A DNA stretch of 64,000 bases from Pseudoalteromonas phenolica (GCF_005876835.1 NZ_PPSW01000034.1:17998-81997), one strand, 5' to 3'. Counted from the stretch's first letter, positions 23,606 to 32,408 are shown. Notes: generated by a model not told the origin, from the letters alone. Made by a program: numbers and translations.

Positions 23606-23916
23606 AGCAAGCTCCTTAAGCCAAAAAATATTGTGTAGATGATTAAGTTTGCTGACAACAAGTAGATAAATGCTTGTTTGGTTGTTTTGAACATATAAAT
23701 AAAGCTGACAATCAACATCCAGATTGGCGTAACAATCCACATATTAAATTGGGTTTTCCAGAGTAGGCGTTGGTCGCTTAGTTTAGTGTTAATACTGTCT
23801 GGCCCAAACCATACAATTAACGCCACAATGCCATAACTCAACGCTAATCCAAGAAAAACACCTATCGCTGTTTTGCCCCACCATTGAGGTTGAATTTTTT
23901 GATGTGCCTGGCTCAT
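23602..23916 (-). CDS. Small membrane protein (DUF3649-like)
   Basis: This 104-residue protein has three hydrophobic helices (WWGKTAIGVFLGLALSYGIV at the start). Its size and position, just before a PepSY membrane protein and after a DUF3325-like gene, match the DUF3649 iron-uptake partner. Its stop overlaps the PepSY start by 4 nt, and its start overlaps the end of the upstream gene by 4 nt. The family name is inferred mainly from context. Confidence 0.7.
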   Translation of the reverse strand: MSQAHQKIQPQWWGKTAIGVFLGLALSYGIVALIVWFGPDSINTKLSDQRLLWKTQFNMWIVTPIWMLIVSFIYMFKTTKQAFIYLLSANLIIYTIFFGLRSLL

Positions 23917-24167
23917 CGAATGCTCCTAATCAAAAAACTAGAGATGGGGATGATGATCAGCACAAGCATAATTAGCATGAGCCAAATAAAAACGCTTGCT
24001 GCACCATTGAAAATAAATGGACTGATCACGGCTGAGGAAATTAACAGTAAATAACCGAGCTGTTTAAATTTTTTAGATATGGGGGTGTTTAAAGCCAATT
24101 GGTGTCGATTAGACGCATAGATGAAAGATACTCCAGCGGCTATAAACGTTAAAAAAACGAATAGCAC
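23913..24167 (-). CDS. Small membrane protein (DUF3325-like)
   Basis: This 84-residue protein has three hydrophobic helices, including MLFVFLTFIAAGVSFIYASN at the N-terminus with a following NRHQL motif typical of DUF3325. It is the first gene of the iron-reduction-type operon, which reads DUF3325 - DUF3649 - PepSY. No TonB-dependent receptor is adjacent. A weak half-match to a Fur box is seen upstream, but I do not call it. Confidence 0.7.
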   Translation of the reverse strand: MLFVFLTFIAAGVSFIYASNRHQLALNTPISKKFKQLGYLLLISSAVISPFIFNGAASVFIWLMLIMLVLIIIPISSFLIRSIR

Positions 24168-24284
24168 TACTCACTCCATGTAAACTTGATTGTTAAAAGA
24201 GGGACAGATTATACACAGACAAGTCGCACTATCAATGATAATGCGACTGAGAATTGATGTTATTTATATGTTCTTCAGTCTAAT

Positions 24285-25241
24285 CTAGGCTATTTGTTTT
24301 TCTGCAAGATTAAGTTCCATCGTTGCTTTTAATAAACGATATAAATTAATCGATGCATCAATTTCTTCTCTACGATTGGTTAAACTTTCAATATTCAAAC
24401 CAAGCGGTACATTTAAGTGAGCACAGCTTTGAATGATCAGGTCTAAATTCTCACGACAGATACGAATTGATTCGCTTAATGGGTTTTGTGAGTCAAGCAT
24501 GCGCCATTTAGTTGCTTCTGGTACTGAAATACCTAGCCATTCCATAAACTGCAATGTCTTCTCGCCGCCACATGGTGTAAAGGTAAGAATAATACGTTTA
24601 GGCTCAAGTCCTTGTTGGCGACAACTACGAGCATAGCTGGTGATTAAATCAATCGTCGCCTGTGCATTGTAAACTGCTTGAGAGATAAAGAACTCACACC
24701 CTTGTGCTGTTTTTTCTAACAAACGCTCGTGTTCGTTTCGCTTATTCGCATGGCGCTCAGCAATCGTCACACCGCCTAAGAAAAAGTCATCTTGGTGCTC
24801 TGCAATCGTTTCGTATGCTTTAGGCAGGCTAAGTTTAACTTCGCCATTTGAAGACGGGCTACCTACTAATACAAGATTGTTTAAGCCGTGCTTAGTTTTA
24901 GTATTGTTAAGCCACTGATTAAACTCGCTCGCCTCACGTTGTGCCACACTTTTATAGGTGATGACATCAAGTTGTGACAGCTCTTTAACGAGTTGGCTGT
25001 ATTCACATGGATCTACTGTATGCTTGAATGGAAAAGGGCGTGGAACTTGAGTTCGGCTGCTTTCATCTTGAATGTCGTAAATAACAACACCGTCATATTC
25101 AATCTCGTGTAAACGGCCAAGTAGCTTTTGTGCAATGGTTTTGACTTGCGCTTCATCAGTCCCCATCTTTGGCGGAGTAGTACCAATTAAATATACGCCT
25201 TGATTAGGGTCCAAAATTTTTTCTTGTAATGATAAAGCCAT
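24285..25241 (-). CDS. Methylenetetrahydrofolate reductase-like protein (MetF fold)
   Basis: This 318-residue protein has the MTHFR-type beta/alpha barrel. Blocks include YDGVVIYDIQDESSR near the N-terminus, NLVLVGSPSSNG in the middle, and CEFFISQAVYNAQATIDLI, similar to the substrate-binding QLFFD region of MetF. It is not the standard MetF sequence, so it may act on a related folate or another flavin-linked substrate. I start at the ATG at 25241 (MALSLQEKI), though in-frame ATGs lie up to 48 nt upstream. Transcribed alone on the minus strand. Confidence 0.75.
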   Translation of the reverse strand: MALSLQEKILDPNQGVYLIGTTPPKMGTDEAQVKTIAQKLLGRLHEIEYDGVVIYDIQDESSRTQVPRPFPFKHTVDPCEYSQLVKELSQLDVITYKSVAQREASEFNQWLNNTKTKHGLNNLVLVGSPSSNGEVKLSLPKAYETIAEHQDDFFLGGVTIAERHANKRNEHERLLEKTAQGCEFFISQAVYNAQATIDLITSYARSCRQQGLEPKRIILTFTPCGGEKTLQFMEWLGISVPEATKWRMLDSQNPLSESIRICRENLDLIIQSCAHLNVPLGLNIESLTNRREEIDASINLYRLLKATMELNLAEKQIA

Positions 25242-25466
25242 GGTCCTCATTCCCATTGGTTGTGCTGATGAGGTAAATATAGCAGCCATTTAGACGTCTA
25301 GATAGATTTTTCACATGAAACTTATTCAAACACTATGAATTTCTCTCATGTTGTTTTTGAGGCGTAAGGGATAATTCCGTAGCTCAGATATATTTATTTA
25401 CATAAATTTTGCTTTGAAATGAGCGAGTCACAGTAATTTATTGCATAATTGAAGCGGTGTCATATG

Positions 25467-25608
25467 TGATACCAATCCTAAATAATACTCAATCATTTTG
25501 AGAGACTAAAACTGACGTTAACTTCGTTGGGAATTTCTCATTTAGAACAACTAAATAGCAAAATTCCGCCTTGTTATCGACAAGTTTTCCTTACCTCAAA
25601 ATAGATTG
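25467..25608. repeat. Interspersed palindromic repeat, copy C
   Basis: The outer arms CAATC-ATTTTGAG and CTCAAAAT-A-GATTG pair. Inside, GGAATTT/AAATTCC (25530-25536 with 25561-25567) and ATTTAG/CTAAAT (25540-25545 with 25551-25556) close the loop AACAA. It is the plain form of copy B (10034-10219, opposite strand), and its core resembles copy A (8638-8743). It ends about 50 bp before the M16 protease start, so it lies in that gene's leader. Confidence 0.8.
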
Positions 25609-25659
25609 CTTAATTTAGAGGAATGGTATGACAAAATAAAAACTGAATTTGGAAATCAC

Positions 25660-28539
25660 ATGAAATTTAAACTTTTGGCAACTAGCCTTGCAGTGACTTT
25701 AGCGCTGTCAGGTTGTATGAGTAACAATGCACAGACAAGCAATACAACAAATGCCACTGTTGCATCAGCGTCTGTTGAGAACAAAGTATTTGCACAAGAC
25801 TATGTGTTAGAAGAACTAGAAAATGGTCTTCGTGTGATGGTTGTTAAAACTGATTATCCTGATGTTGTATCGCTACAAATTCCGGTATCTGTAGGCTCTC
25901 GAAATGAAATCGAAGCAGGTAAAACTGGCTTTGCACATTTCTTTGAACACATGATGTTTAAAGGCTCTGAAAAATTCCCACAAGATGTGTATGCAGATAT
26001 TCTGAAAAACTCTGGGGTAGATAACCGCGCTTACACGACAAACGACTATACAAACTACCACTTAAATTTCTCTAAAGAACATTTAGACAAAGTACTTGAA
26101 ATCAAAGCGGACATTTTCCAAAACTTAAAGTATTCAGAAGAGCAGTTTCGTACTGAAGCACTGACGGTTAAAGGAGAGTATTTAAAAAATAATGCCAGCC
26201 CAATCCGTAAACTACTTGCGGCTGTGCGTAAAGAGGCATTTGAAAAGCACACTTACAAGCACACTACTATGGGCTTCTTCGAAGATATTGAAGCCATGCC
26301 TGATCAAATGGCGTATGGCCAGACGTTCTTTGAGCGCTTTTATAAGCCTGAATATGTTTCACTTGTGATTGTAGGTGATGTTGACCCGCAAGAGACCATG
26401 GATATGGTTAAGAAGCACTGGGGTAATTGGAAAAAAGGTGACTACCAAGCGGATATTCCGGTAGAGCCAAAACAACAAGCACCTAAATATGTGCATGAAC
26501 AGTTTGAAGGCATGCCGGGTCACTGGTTGCTAGTATCTTACAAAGGCACTGCTTGGCAGCCGACTAAAAAAGATCGCGCAGCACTTGATCTGATCTCACA
26601 ACTTTATTTCTCTTCGAATTCAGAGTTATATCAAGAACTCGTAGTAGACAAGCAGCTTGCTAGCCAAATGTTTACTTATAACGCAGAGACAAAAGACCCG
26701 GGTTTATTGCATGTATTTGTTAAAGTTGAAAAAGAAGAAGATTTAGCCGCGGTACGCGATGCAATTGCAAAAACATATGCTAAAGCACGCACTGAGCTGG
26801 TGGATGCTGATAAGTTAGCAGCATTAAAATCAAATCTTAAATACAGCTTCATCAATGGACTAGATTCATCACAAGCCATTGCGTCAACGCTTGCAAGCTA
26901 TATGCATTTTGAGCGTGACCCAGAAGTGATCAACCAGTTATATGCGTCTGCAGATGCCATTACAGCTGAAGACATTCGTGACATTGCAAACAAATACTTT
27001 GTTGATAATGGCCGTACGACAGTGACCATGTCTTCACTTGAGACTGTTTCTGGTTTCGACGAAGAAGTATCAGTATCAGCGCTTGCTAAACAAGCGAGCC
27101 AGCCTGTTGAGCGTCATTTCAATGTATTAGATAAAACCAATAGTTCACCATTGGTTGATGTAAACTTATTATTCTACACCGGTGCAGCAGCTGATCCGGC
27201 AGGCAAAAAGGGTGTAGCGGCATTAACAGCAGCTATGATCGCACGTGGTGGTTCACAAACTAAGAGCTACAAAGAAATTCAAAAAGCACTTTATCCAATT
27301 GCAGGTAGCTTTGGCTATCAGTTAGATAAAGAAATGATTTCTTTACGTGGCCGTGTACACAAAGACAACGCTGAGCAGTGGTATGCATTAGTAAGTGATC
27401 AACTGTTAAACCCAGGCTTCAGAGAAGATGACTTTAAGCGCCTTAAGAAAGAACTAATTGATGGTATTAAAGCGGGCTTGAAGTCTTCAAATGACGAAGA
27501 GCTGGGTAAAGAAGTGCTTTATCATAAGCTATATGAAGGTCACCCTTATGAAAGTTATAACTTAGGTGATTTGTCAGATCTTGAAGCGTTAACGCTAGAT
27601 GACGTGAAAGCATTCTATGCATCGCAATTCACCCAAGCTAAGCTAAACGTGGGCATTACGGGTGATTTAGACAATGATGTAAAAGCGCAAATGTTGAATG
27701 ACCTAGCTAGCCTAGCGAAAGGGGATGAAGCGCGTTTAAGCATTCCTGATGCACCTAAACTAGCAGGTCGTCATGCGACGATTGTTGAGAAAAATGCTAA
27801 ATCAACGGCTGTATCATTTGGTTTCCCAATCGACACTATTCGTAGCTCTAAAGATTGGACGGCACTTTGGTTAGTTCGCTCTTACTTTGGTGAGCACAGA
27901 AGCTCAAACAGCTTCTTATATCAGCGCATTCGTCAGGTACGTGGTATGAACTATGGTGACTATGCGTATATTGAGTACTTCCCACGTGGTATGTTCCAAA
28001 CTAAGCCAGATGCAAACTTAGGCCGTTCAGAGCAAATTTTCCAAGTGTGGTTACGTCCGCTTCGTTCAAACAATGATGCGCATTTCGCAACGCGCGTTGC
28101 TTTGTTTGAATTAGACAAGCTAATTAAAGATGGCATGACTGAAGCTGACTTTAATGCAACACGTAATTTCTTGAGCAACTTTGTGCCTCAGCTAGTGGCA
28201 AGCCAAGACCGCCAGCTAGGTTATGCGCTTGATAGCGAGTTCTACAACACTGAAAGTTTTGTAGAATACGTTCGTAAACAACTTGCTTCACTGACAGTTG
28301 AAGATGTGAACCGCGTTATTCGTGAAAACCTACAAACTGACGATGTGCATTACGTGTTCATCACAGGTGACGGCAAAGACATGCAAAAACGTCTTGCAAA
28401 AGAAACGGTTTCACCACTGAAATACAACTCAGATAAGCCTGCGGCACTTATCAATGAAGATAAGCAAATTGAAAGCTATAAGCTGAACATTCCTGCGAAA
28501 AACATTGAAGTGTTGGATGTAGAGAAAGTATTTGAGTAA
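25660..28539 (+). CDS. M16 family zinc metalloprotease, lipoprotein
   Basis: This roughly 959-residue pitrilysin-type protease has two tandem M16 halves. A lipoprotein signal (MKFKLLATSLAVTLALSGC, lipid-modified Cys19) places it at the cell envelope facing the periplasm. The inverted zinc motif HFFEH (His93, Glu96, His97) and a downstream Glu in the TEALTVKGEY region complete the active site. The second half lacks HxxEH, as usual for the inactive half. I start at 25660 because this gives the lipobox; an in-frame ATG 54 nt upstream would bury it. A repeat element immediately precedes the gene. Confidence 0.9.
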   Translation: MKFKLLATSLAVTLALSGCMSNNAQTSNTTNATVASASVENKVFAQDYVLEELENGLRVMVVKTDYPDVVSLQIPVSVGSRNEIEAGKTGFAHFFEHMMFKGSEKFPQDVYADILKNSGVDNRAYTTNDYTNYHLNFSKEHLDKVLEIKADIFQNLKYSEEQFRTEALTVKGEYLKNNASPIRKLLAAVRKEAFEKHTYKHTTMGFFEDIEAMPDQMAYGQTFFERFYKPEYVSLVIVGDVDPQETMDMVKKHWGNWKKGDYQADIPVEPKQQAPKYVHEQFEGMPGHWLLVSYKGTAWQPTKKDRAALDLISQLYFSSNSELYQELVVDKQLASQMFTYNAETKDPGLLHVFVKVEKEEDLAAVRDAIAKTYAKARTELVDADKLAALKSNLKYSFINGLDSSQAIASTLASYMHFERDPEVINQLYASADAITAEDIRDIANKYFVDNGRTTVTMSSLETVSGFDEEVSVSALAKQASQPVERHFNVLDKTNSSPLVDVNLLFYTGAAADPAGKKGVAALTAAMIARGGSQTKSYKEIQKALYPIAGSFGYQLDKEMISLRGRVHKDNAEQWYALVSDQLLNPGFREDDFKRLKKELIDGIKAGLKSSNDEELGKEVLYHKLYEGHPYESYNLGDLSDLEALTLDDVKAFYASQFTQAKLNVGITGDLDNDVKAQMLNDLASLAKGDEARLSIPDAPKLAGRHATIVEKNAKSTAVSFGFPIDTIRSSKDWTALWLVRSYFGEHRSSNSFLYQRIRQVRGMNYGDYAYIEYFPRGMFQTKPDANLGRSEQIFQVWLRPLRSNNDAHFATRVALFELDKLIKDGMTEADFNATRNFLSNFVPQLVASQDRQLGYALDSEFYNTESFVEYVRKQLASLTVEDVNRVIRENLQTDDVHYVFITGDGKDMQKRLAKETVSPLKYNSDKPAALINEDKQIESYKLNIPAKNIEVLDVEKVFE

Positions 28540-28580
28540 TTAAATATTCTCTTTGTCGCAGCCAATATTGTGACAGCGAC

Positions 28581-28609
28581 AAAAAAGCCGCTCATTGAGC
28601 GGCTTTTTT
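28581..28609. terminator. Bidirectional intrinsic terminator
   Basis: AAAAAAGCCGCTCA (28581-28594) pairs with TGAGCGGCTTTTTT, giving an A/T-flanked GC-rich hairpin shared by the convergent M16 and yebG genes. Confidence 0.9.
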
Positions 28610-28629
28610 ATTATCTTGAATAAGTGCTG

Positions 28630-28947
28630 TTAGGCTTGTTTGATAGGTGTGACATTTTCATCAGCATCGCTATCATTCACATCAGCATCTTTCTTTGACT
28701 TTTTTGCAGGTGTACTTGGTTTTGAACCTTTAAGTACATTAATAAAGTCATCTTTTTGTTTCGCCATTTCTAATGCCAATGACTCAACTTGTTGCTCACT
28801 CAGCGGCACATCCACTTTACCTAGCATCTCTTCTAAAGACTCAGCAACATCAAGCATTTTGTCGTAAGCATCAGCCTCTTTTTTGCTGGTAAAGGTCATG
28901 CGCTCGACTCCATTTCTTTCTACCACATACTTAACAACAACAGCCAT
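28630..28947 (-). CDS. yebG: YebG family DNA-damage-inducible protein
   Basis: This 105-residue protein matches YebG from the start: MAVVVKYVVERNG followed by MTFTSKKEADAYDKMLD. E. coli yebG belongs to the LexA regulon, and its biochemical role is not settled. The C-terminal third is low complexity, rich in Lys, Asp and Ser. A near-perfect LexA box lies 17 nt upstream of the start, so SOS control is directly supported by sequence. Confidence 0.93.
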   Translation of the reverse strand: MAVVVKYVVERNGVERMTFTSKKEADAYDKMLDVAESLEEMLGKVDVPLSEQQVESLALEMAKQKDDFINVLKGSKPSTPAKKSKKDADVNDSDADENVTPIKQA

Positions 28948-28963
28948 GATACACTCCCAATTG

Positions 28964-28983
28964 CACTGTTTTTTTATACAGTA
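28964..28983 (-). promoter_or_regulatory. LexA (SOS) box of yebG
   Basis: On the minus strand TACTGTATAAAAAAACAGTG matches the CTGT-N8-ACAG LexA consensus with both CTG/CAG cores intact. It lies just upstream of yebG. Confidence 0.9.
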
Positions 28984-29164
28984 ATCTTTTGAGGCCTATT
29001 TTGCAAGCTATTCGGTCAATATTAATACTTTAGTTATGTGAATAGGTATTAAGTTTGACTTTCATGTCATTGTCATCTTTATTTAACATTGCTCGTATGA
29101 GTAATTTGGGTAAGGAGTTCTACCCGTCATTTATTAAATTTCAAGGATTTTCCAGGAGGGAAAT

Positions 29165-29461
29165 ATGATCAAAGCATTACTTTTAGCCACTAGTTTGTTT
29201 ATTGCACCAACTGTATTAGCAGAATCTGCACAGCAACAAGCGTCACCAGAAATTCAATCTGAAATTTATCAGACAATTAATATTAATGAAGCTTCTCTCG
29301 AAGAGCTTGTAAAATTGCCAGGGATCGGAAAAGGCAAGGCGAGGGCCATTGTTAGTTTCCGGGAGCAAAATGGACCTTTTGACGACCTTAACTCCTTAAT
29401 GGCAGTTAAAGGGGTTGGTAAAAGCATCGTCGCGAAGCTAGAAGGGAAGGTAAAGTTTTAA
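29165..29461 (+). CDS. ComEA-like helix-hairpin-helix protein
   Basis: This 98-residue exported protein has a signal peptide (cleavage after VLAE near residue 19) and a C-terminal double helix-hairpin-helix (ININEASLEELVKLPGIGKG and AVKGVGKSIVAKLEGKV). Proteins of this kind bind double-stranded DNA in the periplasm and pull in DNA during natural transformation (ComEA). Others, such as E. coli YbaV, are of unclear use. A strong ribosome-binding site (AGGAGGG) precedes the ATG. No other competence gene is adjacent. Confidence 0.88.
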   Translation: MIKALLLATSLFIAPTVLAESAQQQASPEIQSEIYQTININEASLEELVKLPGIGKGKARAIVSFREQNGPFDDLNSLMAVKGVGKSIVAKLEGKVKF

Positions 29462-29480
29462 GCTTTAAATGCTCAGATGA

Positions 29481-29518
29481 AAAACTAAAAAAGGGCGCAA
29501 TCGCCCTTTTTTAGTTTT
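29481..29518. terminator. Bidirectional intrinsic terminator overlapping a stop codon
   Basis: A 17-bp stem (29481-29497 with 29502-29518, core AAGGGCG/CGCCCTT) has a 4-nt loop. It serves the convergent comEA-like gene and the membrane-protein gene whose stop codon (29513-29511) lies inside the right arm. Confidence 0.9.
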
Positions 29519-29816
29519 GGTTTTGTTTTTCAAACTCCGCAATGGCGTCACTCAGTTTGCTTTTGGTAAATGCAATTTCCAGCGGCGTAGTGAGAAGGGG
29601 GTATAAGATACCGGCCAACAACAAAGGAGGTAGTAAATACCAGCCTTCAAAATAAGCCAAAGAAATAAAAAACGGCATCAAGATGGCGAGCTTACAGCAG
29701 CCTAATAACACTTTTTCAGGCGCTTCTAAGTGACTCAAAGCAATGGCGATGATTTGTTGCTTATCACGAAGCTTGTAAGGCTTTAACTGCTCAATATTGC
29801 GAAGATTAAAATGCAT
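29511..29816 (-). CDS. Uncharacterised small membrane protein (DUF6170-like)
   Basis: This 101-residue protein has two hydrophobic helices (about residues 38-56 and 58-78: CCKLAILMPFFISLAY and WYLLPPLLLAGILYPLLTTP) with cytosolic, charged ends. It resembles an uncharacterised Alteromonadales family (DUF6170), an assignment from memory. It follows dsbB by 7 nt on the same strand, so the two are co-transcribed. Confidence 0.65.
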   Translation of the reverse strand: MHFNLRNIEQLKPYKLRDKQQIIAIALSHLEAPEKVLLGCCKLAILMPFFISLAYFEGWYLLPPLLLAGILYPLLTTPLEIAFTKSKLSDAIAEFEKQNQN

Positions 29817-29823
29817 TATAAGT

Positions 29824-30342
29824 TTACTTTTTTACTAAAGACCAAAGAATAAAAGGTAAAAAAACTAAGAAACTGATCGCATATAACGCGAAAATCACTT
29901 CCATCCAACCAGGCATGCTTAGACCAACAAACTGCCAGTCTATGCTGCCACAATCACCGGTTGCGGCAAAAAACGCCGGGATCCACTCATGTAATGGCAT
30001 AAACTCAGGGAAGTTAGGAACTATATCGCAAGTGAACGCAAATGGATCAGTGGTGGTTTGCATATTTAAATGCTCTTTTGCCAACATATAACCCCAAATA
30101 CTACTTACGCCCCATGTTGTAGCGCCAATACCACGGAAAATACCGTTACTTGGGGAAATAAAACCAATAAGACCTGCTGCAAACACACCTAGCACAGCCG
30201 TTCTTTGATAAATACACATGATACAAGGCTCTAAGCCCATAGCGTATTGAAAATATAAAGCCGTGACTTCAAGTAAAAATGCTGTCAGTGCCAACAGGCC
30301 CCACGCTTTTCTAGAAGTTGGAAGGGTGTTCAACCAGTTCAT
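29824..30342 (-). CDS. dsbB: DsbB, quinone-linked disulfide oxidoreductase
   Basis: DsbB reoxidises periplasmic DsbA and passes electrons to ubiquinone. The 172-residue protein has four transmembrane helices, the N-terminal redox pair Cys40-Ile-Met-Cys43 (in EPCIMCIYQR) and the second pair Cys105 and Cys131 in the large periplasmic loop. All four catalytic Cys are present. It is divergent from fadR and upstream of a small membrane protein gene. Confidence 0.95.
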   Translation of the reverse strand: MNWLNTLPTSRKAWGLLALTAFLLEVTALYFQYAMGLEPCIMCIYQRTAVLGVFAAGLIGFISPSNGIFRGIGATTWGVSSIWGYMLAKEHLNMQTTTDPFAFTCDIVPNFPEFMPLHEWIPAFFAATGDCGSIDWQFVGLSMPGWMEVIFALYAISFLVFLPFILWSLVKK

Positions 30343-30631
30343 AAGATTCTCTTATTGTTATATTAAGTTAGCTATCAGATAACTTGCATTACAAATAGGT
30401 TCAATTTTTCAGGTTAAGTGAACCTAAATGCTGCGAAACTGAATTATGTTGTGGGTATTATGCTGACAGAGGTTATAAGCTGCAAGAATTAACGGTAGTT
30501 GGTAAATTTTACTTAACCAGTAGAACAAAAAATGAATTGTAAAACAGGGCGACTTCTCCACTTGTTAGTTGCAAAGCATCTGGTACAATCAGTGGACTAA
30601 ATTGCAGTTGCCAAGATAAAAGCGGTGTTAG

Positions 30632-31345
30632 ATGAGAATTTTTAAAGCTAAAAGCCCAGCGGGATTTGCTGAGGAATATATTGTTGAATCAATTTGGAAT
30701 GGTGAATTTCCACCAGGTTCAATTTTACCAGCTGAAAGAGAACTCTCTGAGCTGATTGGCGTAACTCGCACAACGTTACGTGAAGTATTACAGCGCTTAG
30801 CGCGTGATGGCTGGTTGACGATTCAACATGGTAAACCGACCCGCGTAAATAACTTCTGGGAAACTTCAGGCTTAAATATTCTTGAGACGCTAGCGCGTCT
30901 TGATGAAGATAAAATGCCGGAGCTGACTGATCAGCTTTTATCTGCACGTACCAACATCAGCGCAATTTATACGCGTGCGGCAATTAAAGTAAACCCACAG
31001 GCTGTTATCGAAACGCTTGAAAAGAGCAAAGATTTAGAAGATAACGCTCAAGCTTTTGCAGATTTTGACTATCAAGTTCATCATCAGTTAGCGTTAGCAG
31101 GTAACAACCGAATTTATGTTTTGGTGCTTAATGGTTTCAAAGGCCTTTACTCTAAGATTGGTGGTCACTACTTCTCAGATCCACGTACTCGCGCACTGGC
31201 CAAACAATTTTATTTAGATCTTATAGCGCTGGCTGAAAAAGGCGACTTCGACGGTTCAATTTCTTTATTAAGAAAATACGGCCATCAAAGTGGTGAAATT
31301 TGGCAGCAGATCCGTGGTGATATGCCGTCAGATATCATGGACTAA
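30632..31345 (+). CDS. fadR: FadR, fatty acid metabolism regulator (GntR family)
   Basis: This 237-residue GntR-family regulator represses fatty-acid degradation genes and activates fabA/fabB in the absence of acyl-CoA. The N-terminal winged helix (about 8-72: AEYIVESIWN-type start, PAERELSELIGVTRTTLREVLQRLARDGW) is nearly identical to E. coli FadR. The C-terminal acyl-CoA-binding domain includes NRIYVLVLNGFKGLY and GGHYFSDP. It is the compact E. coli-like form without the central insertion of Vibrio FadR. Confidence 0.95.
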   Translation: MRIFKAKSPAGFAEEYIVESIWNGEFPPGSILPAERELSELIGVTRTTLREVLQRLARDGWLTIQHGKPTRVNNFWETSGLNILETLARLDEDKMPELTDQLLSARTNISAIYTRAAIKVNPQAVIETLEKSKDLEDNAQAFADFDYQVHHQLALAGNNRIYVLVLNGFKGLYSKIGGHYFSDPRTRALAKQFYLDLIALAEKGDFDGSISLLRKYGHQSGEIWQQIRGDMPSDIMD

Positions 31346-31358
31346 ACTGTATTGATTG

Positions 31359-31382
31359 AAAAAAGCCCGTAGGGGCTTTTTT
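31359..31382 (+). terminator. Intrinsic terminator of fadR
   Basis: AAAAAAGCCC pairs with GGGCTTTTTT around a 4-nt loop, 14 nt past the fadR stop. Confidence 0.85.
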
Positions 31383-31582
31383 TATGCCTGAAGTTTTATC
31401 CATCAAAAAAATAGATGAGCGCTATCGGTTTATTTGATTTTCAATTTTTTCAGTGTCCCCATAAACTTGTGAAAATTTTTAATTGGGGTTGTTTTTTTAT
31501 AACTAGCCTCAATAATAAGTGTCAAAGCAAATTGATATTGTCATTTTGCATTGGATATAACCCTAACTAATTGGAGAAAACC

Positions 31583-32188
31583 ATGGGTGTATTAGTAGGC
31601 CGCAAGGCACCTGACTTTACAGCAGCAGCAGTATTAGGTAACGGTGAGATCGTTGATGGTTACAACCTTCACGAGCGTATTAAAGGTAAAAAAGCGGTTG
31701 TATTCTTTTACCCACTAGACTTCACTTTCGTTTGTCCTTCAGAGCTAATCGCTTTCGACAAGCGTTACGACGAGTTCCAAAAGCGTGGTGTTGAAGTTAT
31801 CGGTGTTTCAATCGATTCTCAATTCTCACATAACGCATGGCGTAACACACCAGTAAACGAAGGTGGTATTGGTCCAGTTAAATACGACTTAGTTGCTGAC
31901 GTTAAGCACGAAATCTGTCAAGCATACGACGTTGAGCACCCAGAAGCTGGTGTTGCTTTCCGTGGTTCATTCCTAATCGACGCTGAAGGTAACGTACGTC
32001 ACCAAGTAGTTAACGATCTTCCTCTAGGTCGTAACATCGACGAAATGCTTCGTATGGTTGACGCACTAGCGTTCCACGAAGAGCACGGTGAAGTATGTCC
32101 TGCAGGTTGGACTGAAGGTAAATCAGGTATGGACGCAAGCCCAGAAGGTGTTGCTAAATTCCTAGCTGAGAACGAAGGCGAGCTATAA
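31583..32188 (+). CDS. Typical 2-Cys peroxiredoxin (AhpC/Prx1 type)
   Basis: This 201-residue peroxiredoxin reduces hydrogen peroxide and organic peroxides in the cytoplasm. The peroxidatic Cys51 lies in TFVCPSE and the resolving Cys172 in GEVCPAGW. Between them are the GGIG motif (residues 94-97) and RGSFLID. It lacks a C-terminal YF motif, so it should be rather resistant to overoxidation. I start at the ATG at 31583 (MGVLVGRK), 5-6 nt after TTGGAGA. The codon use looks highly biased, which suggests strong expression. No partner reductase gene is adjacent. Confidence 0.92.
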   Translation: MGVLVGRKAPDFTAAAVLGNGEIVDGYNLHERIKGKKAVVFFYPLDFTFVCPSELIAFDKRYDEFQKRGVEVIGVSIDSQFSHNAWRNTPVNEGGIGPVKYDLVADVKHEICQAYDVEHPEAGVAFRGSFLIDAEGNVRHQVVNDLPLGRNIDEMLRMVDALAFHEEHGEVCPAGWTEGKSGMDASPEGVAKFLAENEGEL

Positions 32189-32206
32189 TTTAGCCCCTTA
32201 GTTTTT

Positions 32207-32230
32207 AAAAGCCCGCTTTTGCGGGCTTTT
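32207..32230 (+). terminator. Intrinsic terminator of the peroxiredoxin gene
   Basis: AAAAGCCCGC pairs with GCGGGCTTTT around TTTT, followed by further T residues. Confidence 0.9.
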
Positions 32231-32291
32231 TTGTGCCTGCGAAAAATAGTGAAATGGTGTTCTTTGGGAGTAAAGTGTGCAAGTCATATAC

Positions 32292-32408
32292 TTACCCCCA
32301 TAAATTTAACTGACCAACGCGTTTGAATAGTTCAACACTTAAATAAACGGCAAACAGGCTGATCACTGGGGTTGCCAAAAGACTCACTAGCGTTAATTCA
32401 TTAGCCAT
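32292..32408 (-). CDS. Small single-span membrane peptide (38 aa)
   Basis: This small frame reads MANELTLVSLLATPVISLFA then VYLSVELFKRVGQLNLWG. It gives one transmembrane helix (about residues 6-28) and a short basic end. Its ATG lies inside the last codons of the upstream small exported protein (ATGGCTAA overlap), a usual sign of translational coupling. I do not recognise it. The coupling and clean hydrophobic pattern make it more likely real than chance. Confidence 0.5.
   Translation of the reverse strand: MANELTLVSLLATPVISLFAVYLSVELFKRVGQLNLWG

Noticed and set aside
24200..24240. Fur box upstream of the DUF3325/DUF3649/PepSY operon
   Set aside because: Only one half (AATGATAATG) resembles the Fur consensus; the other half does not match.
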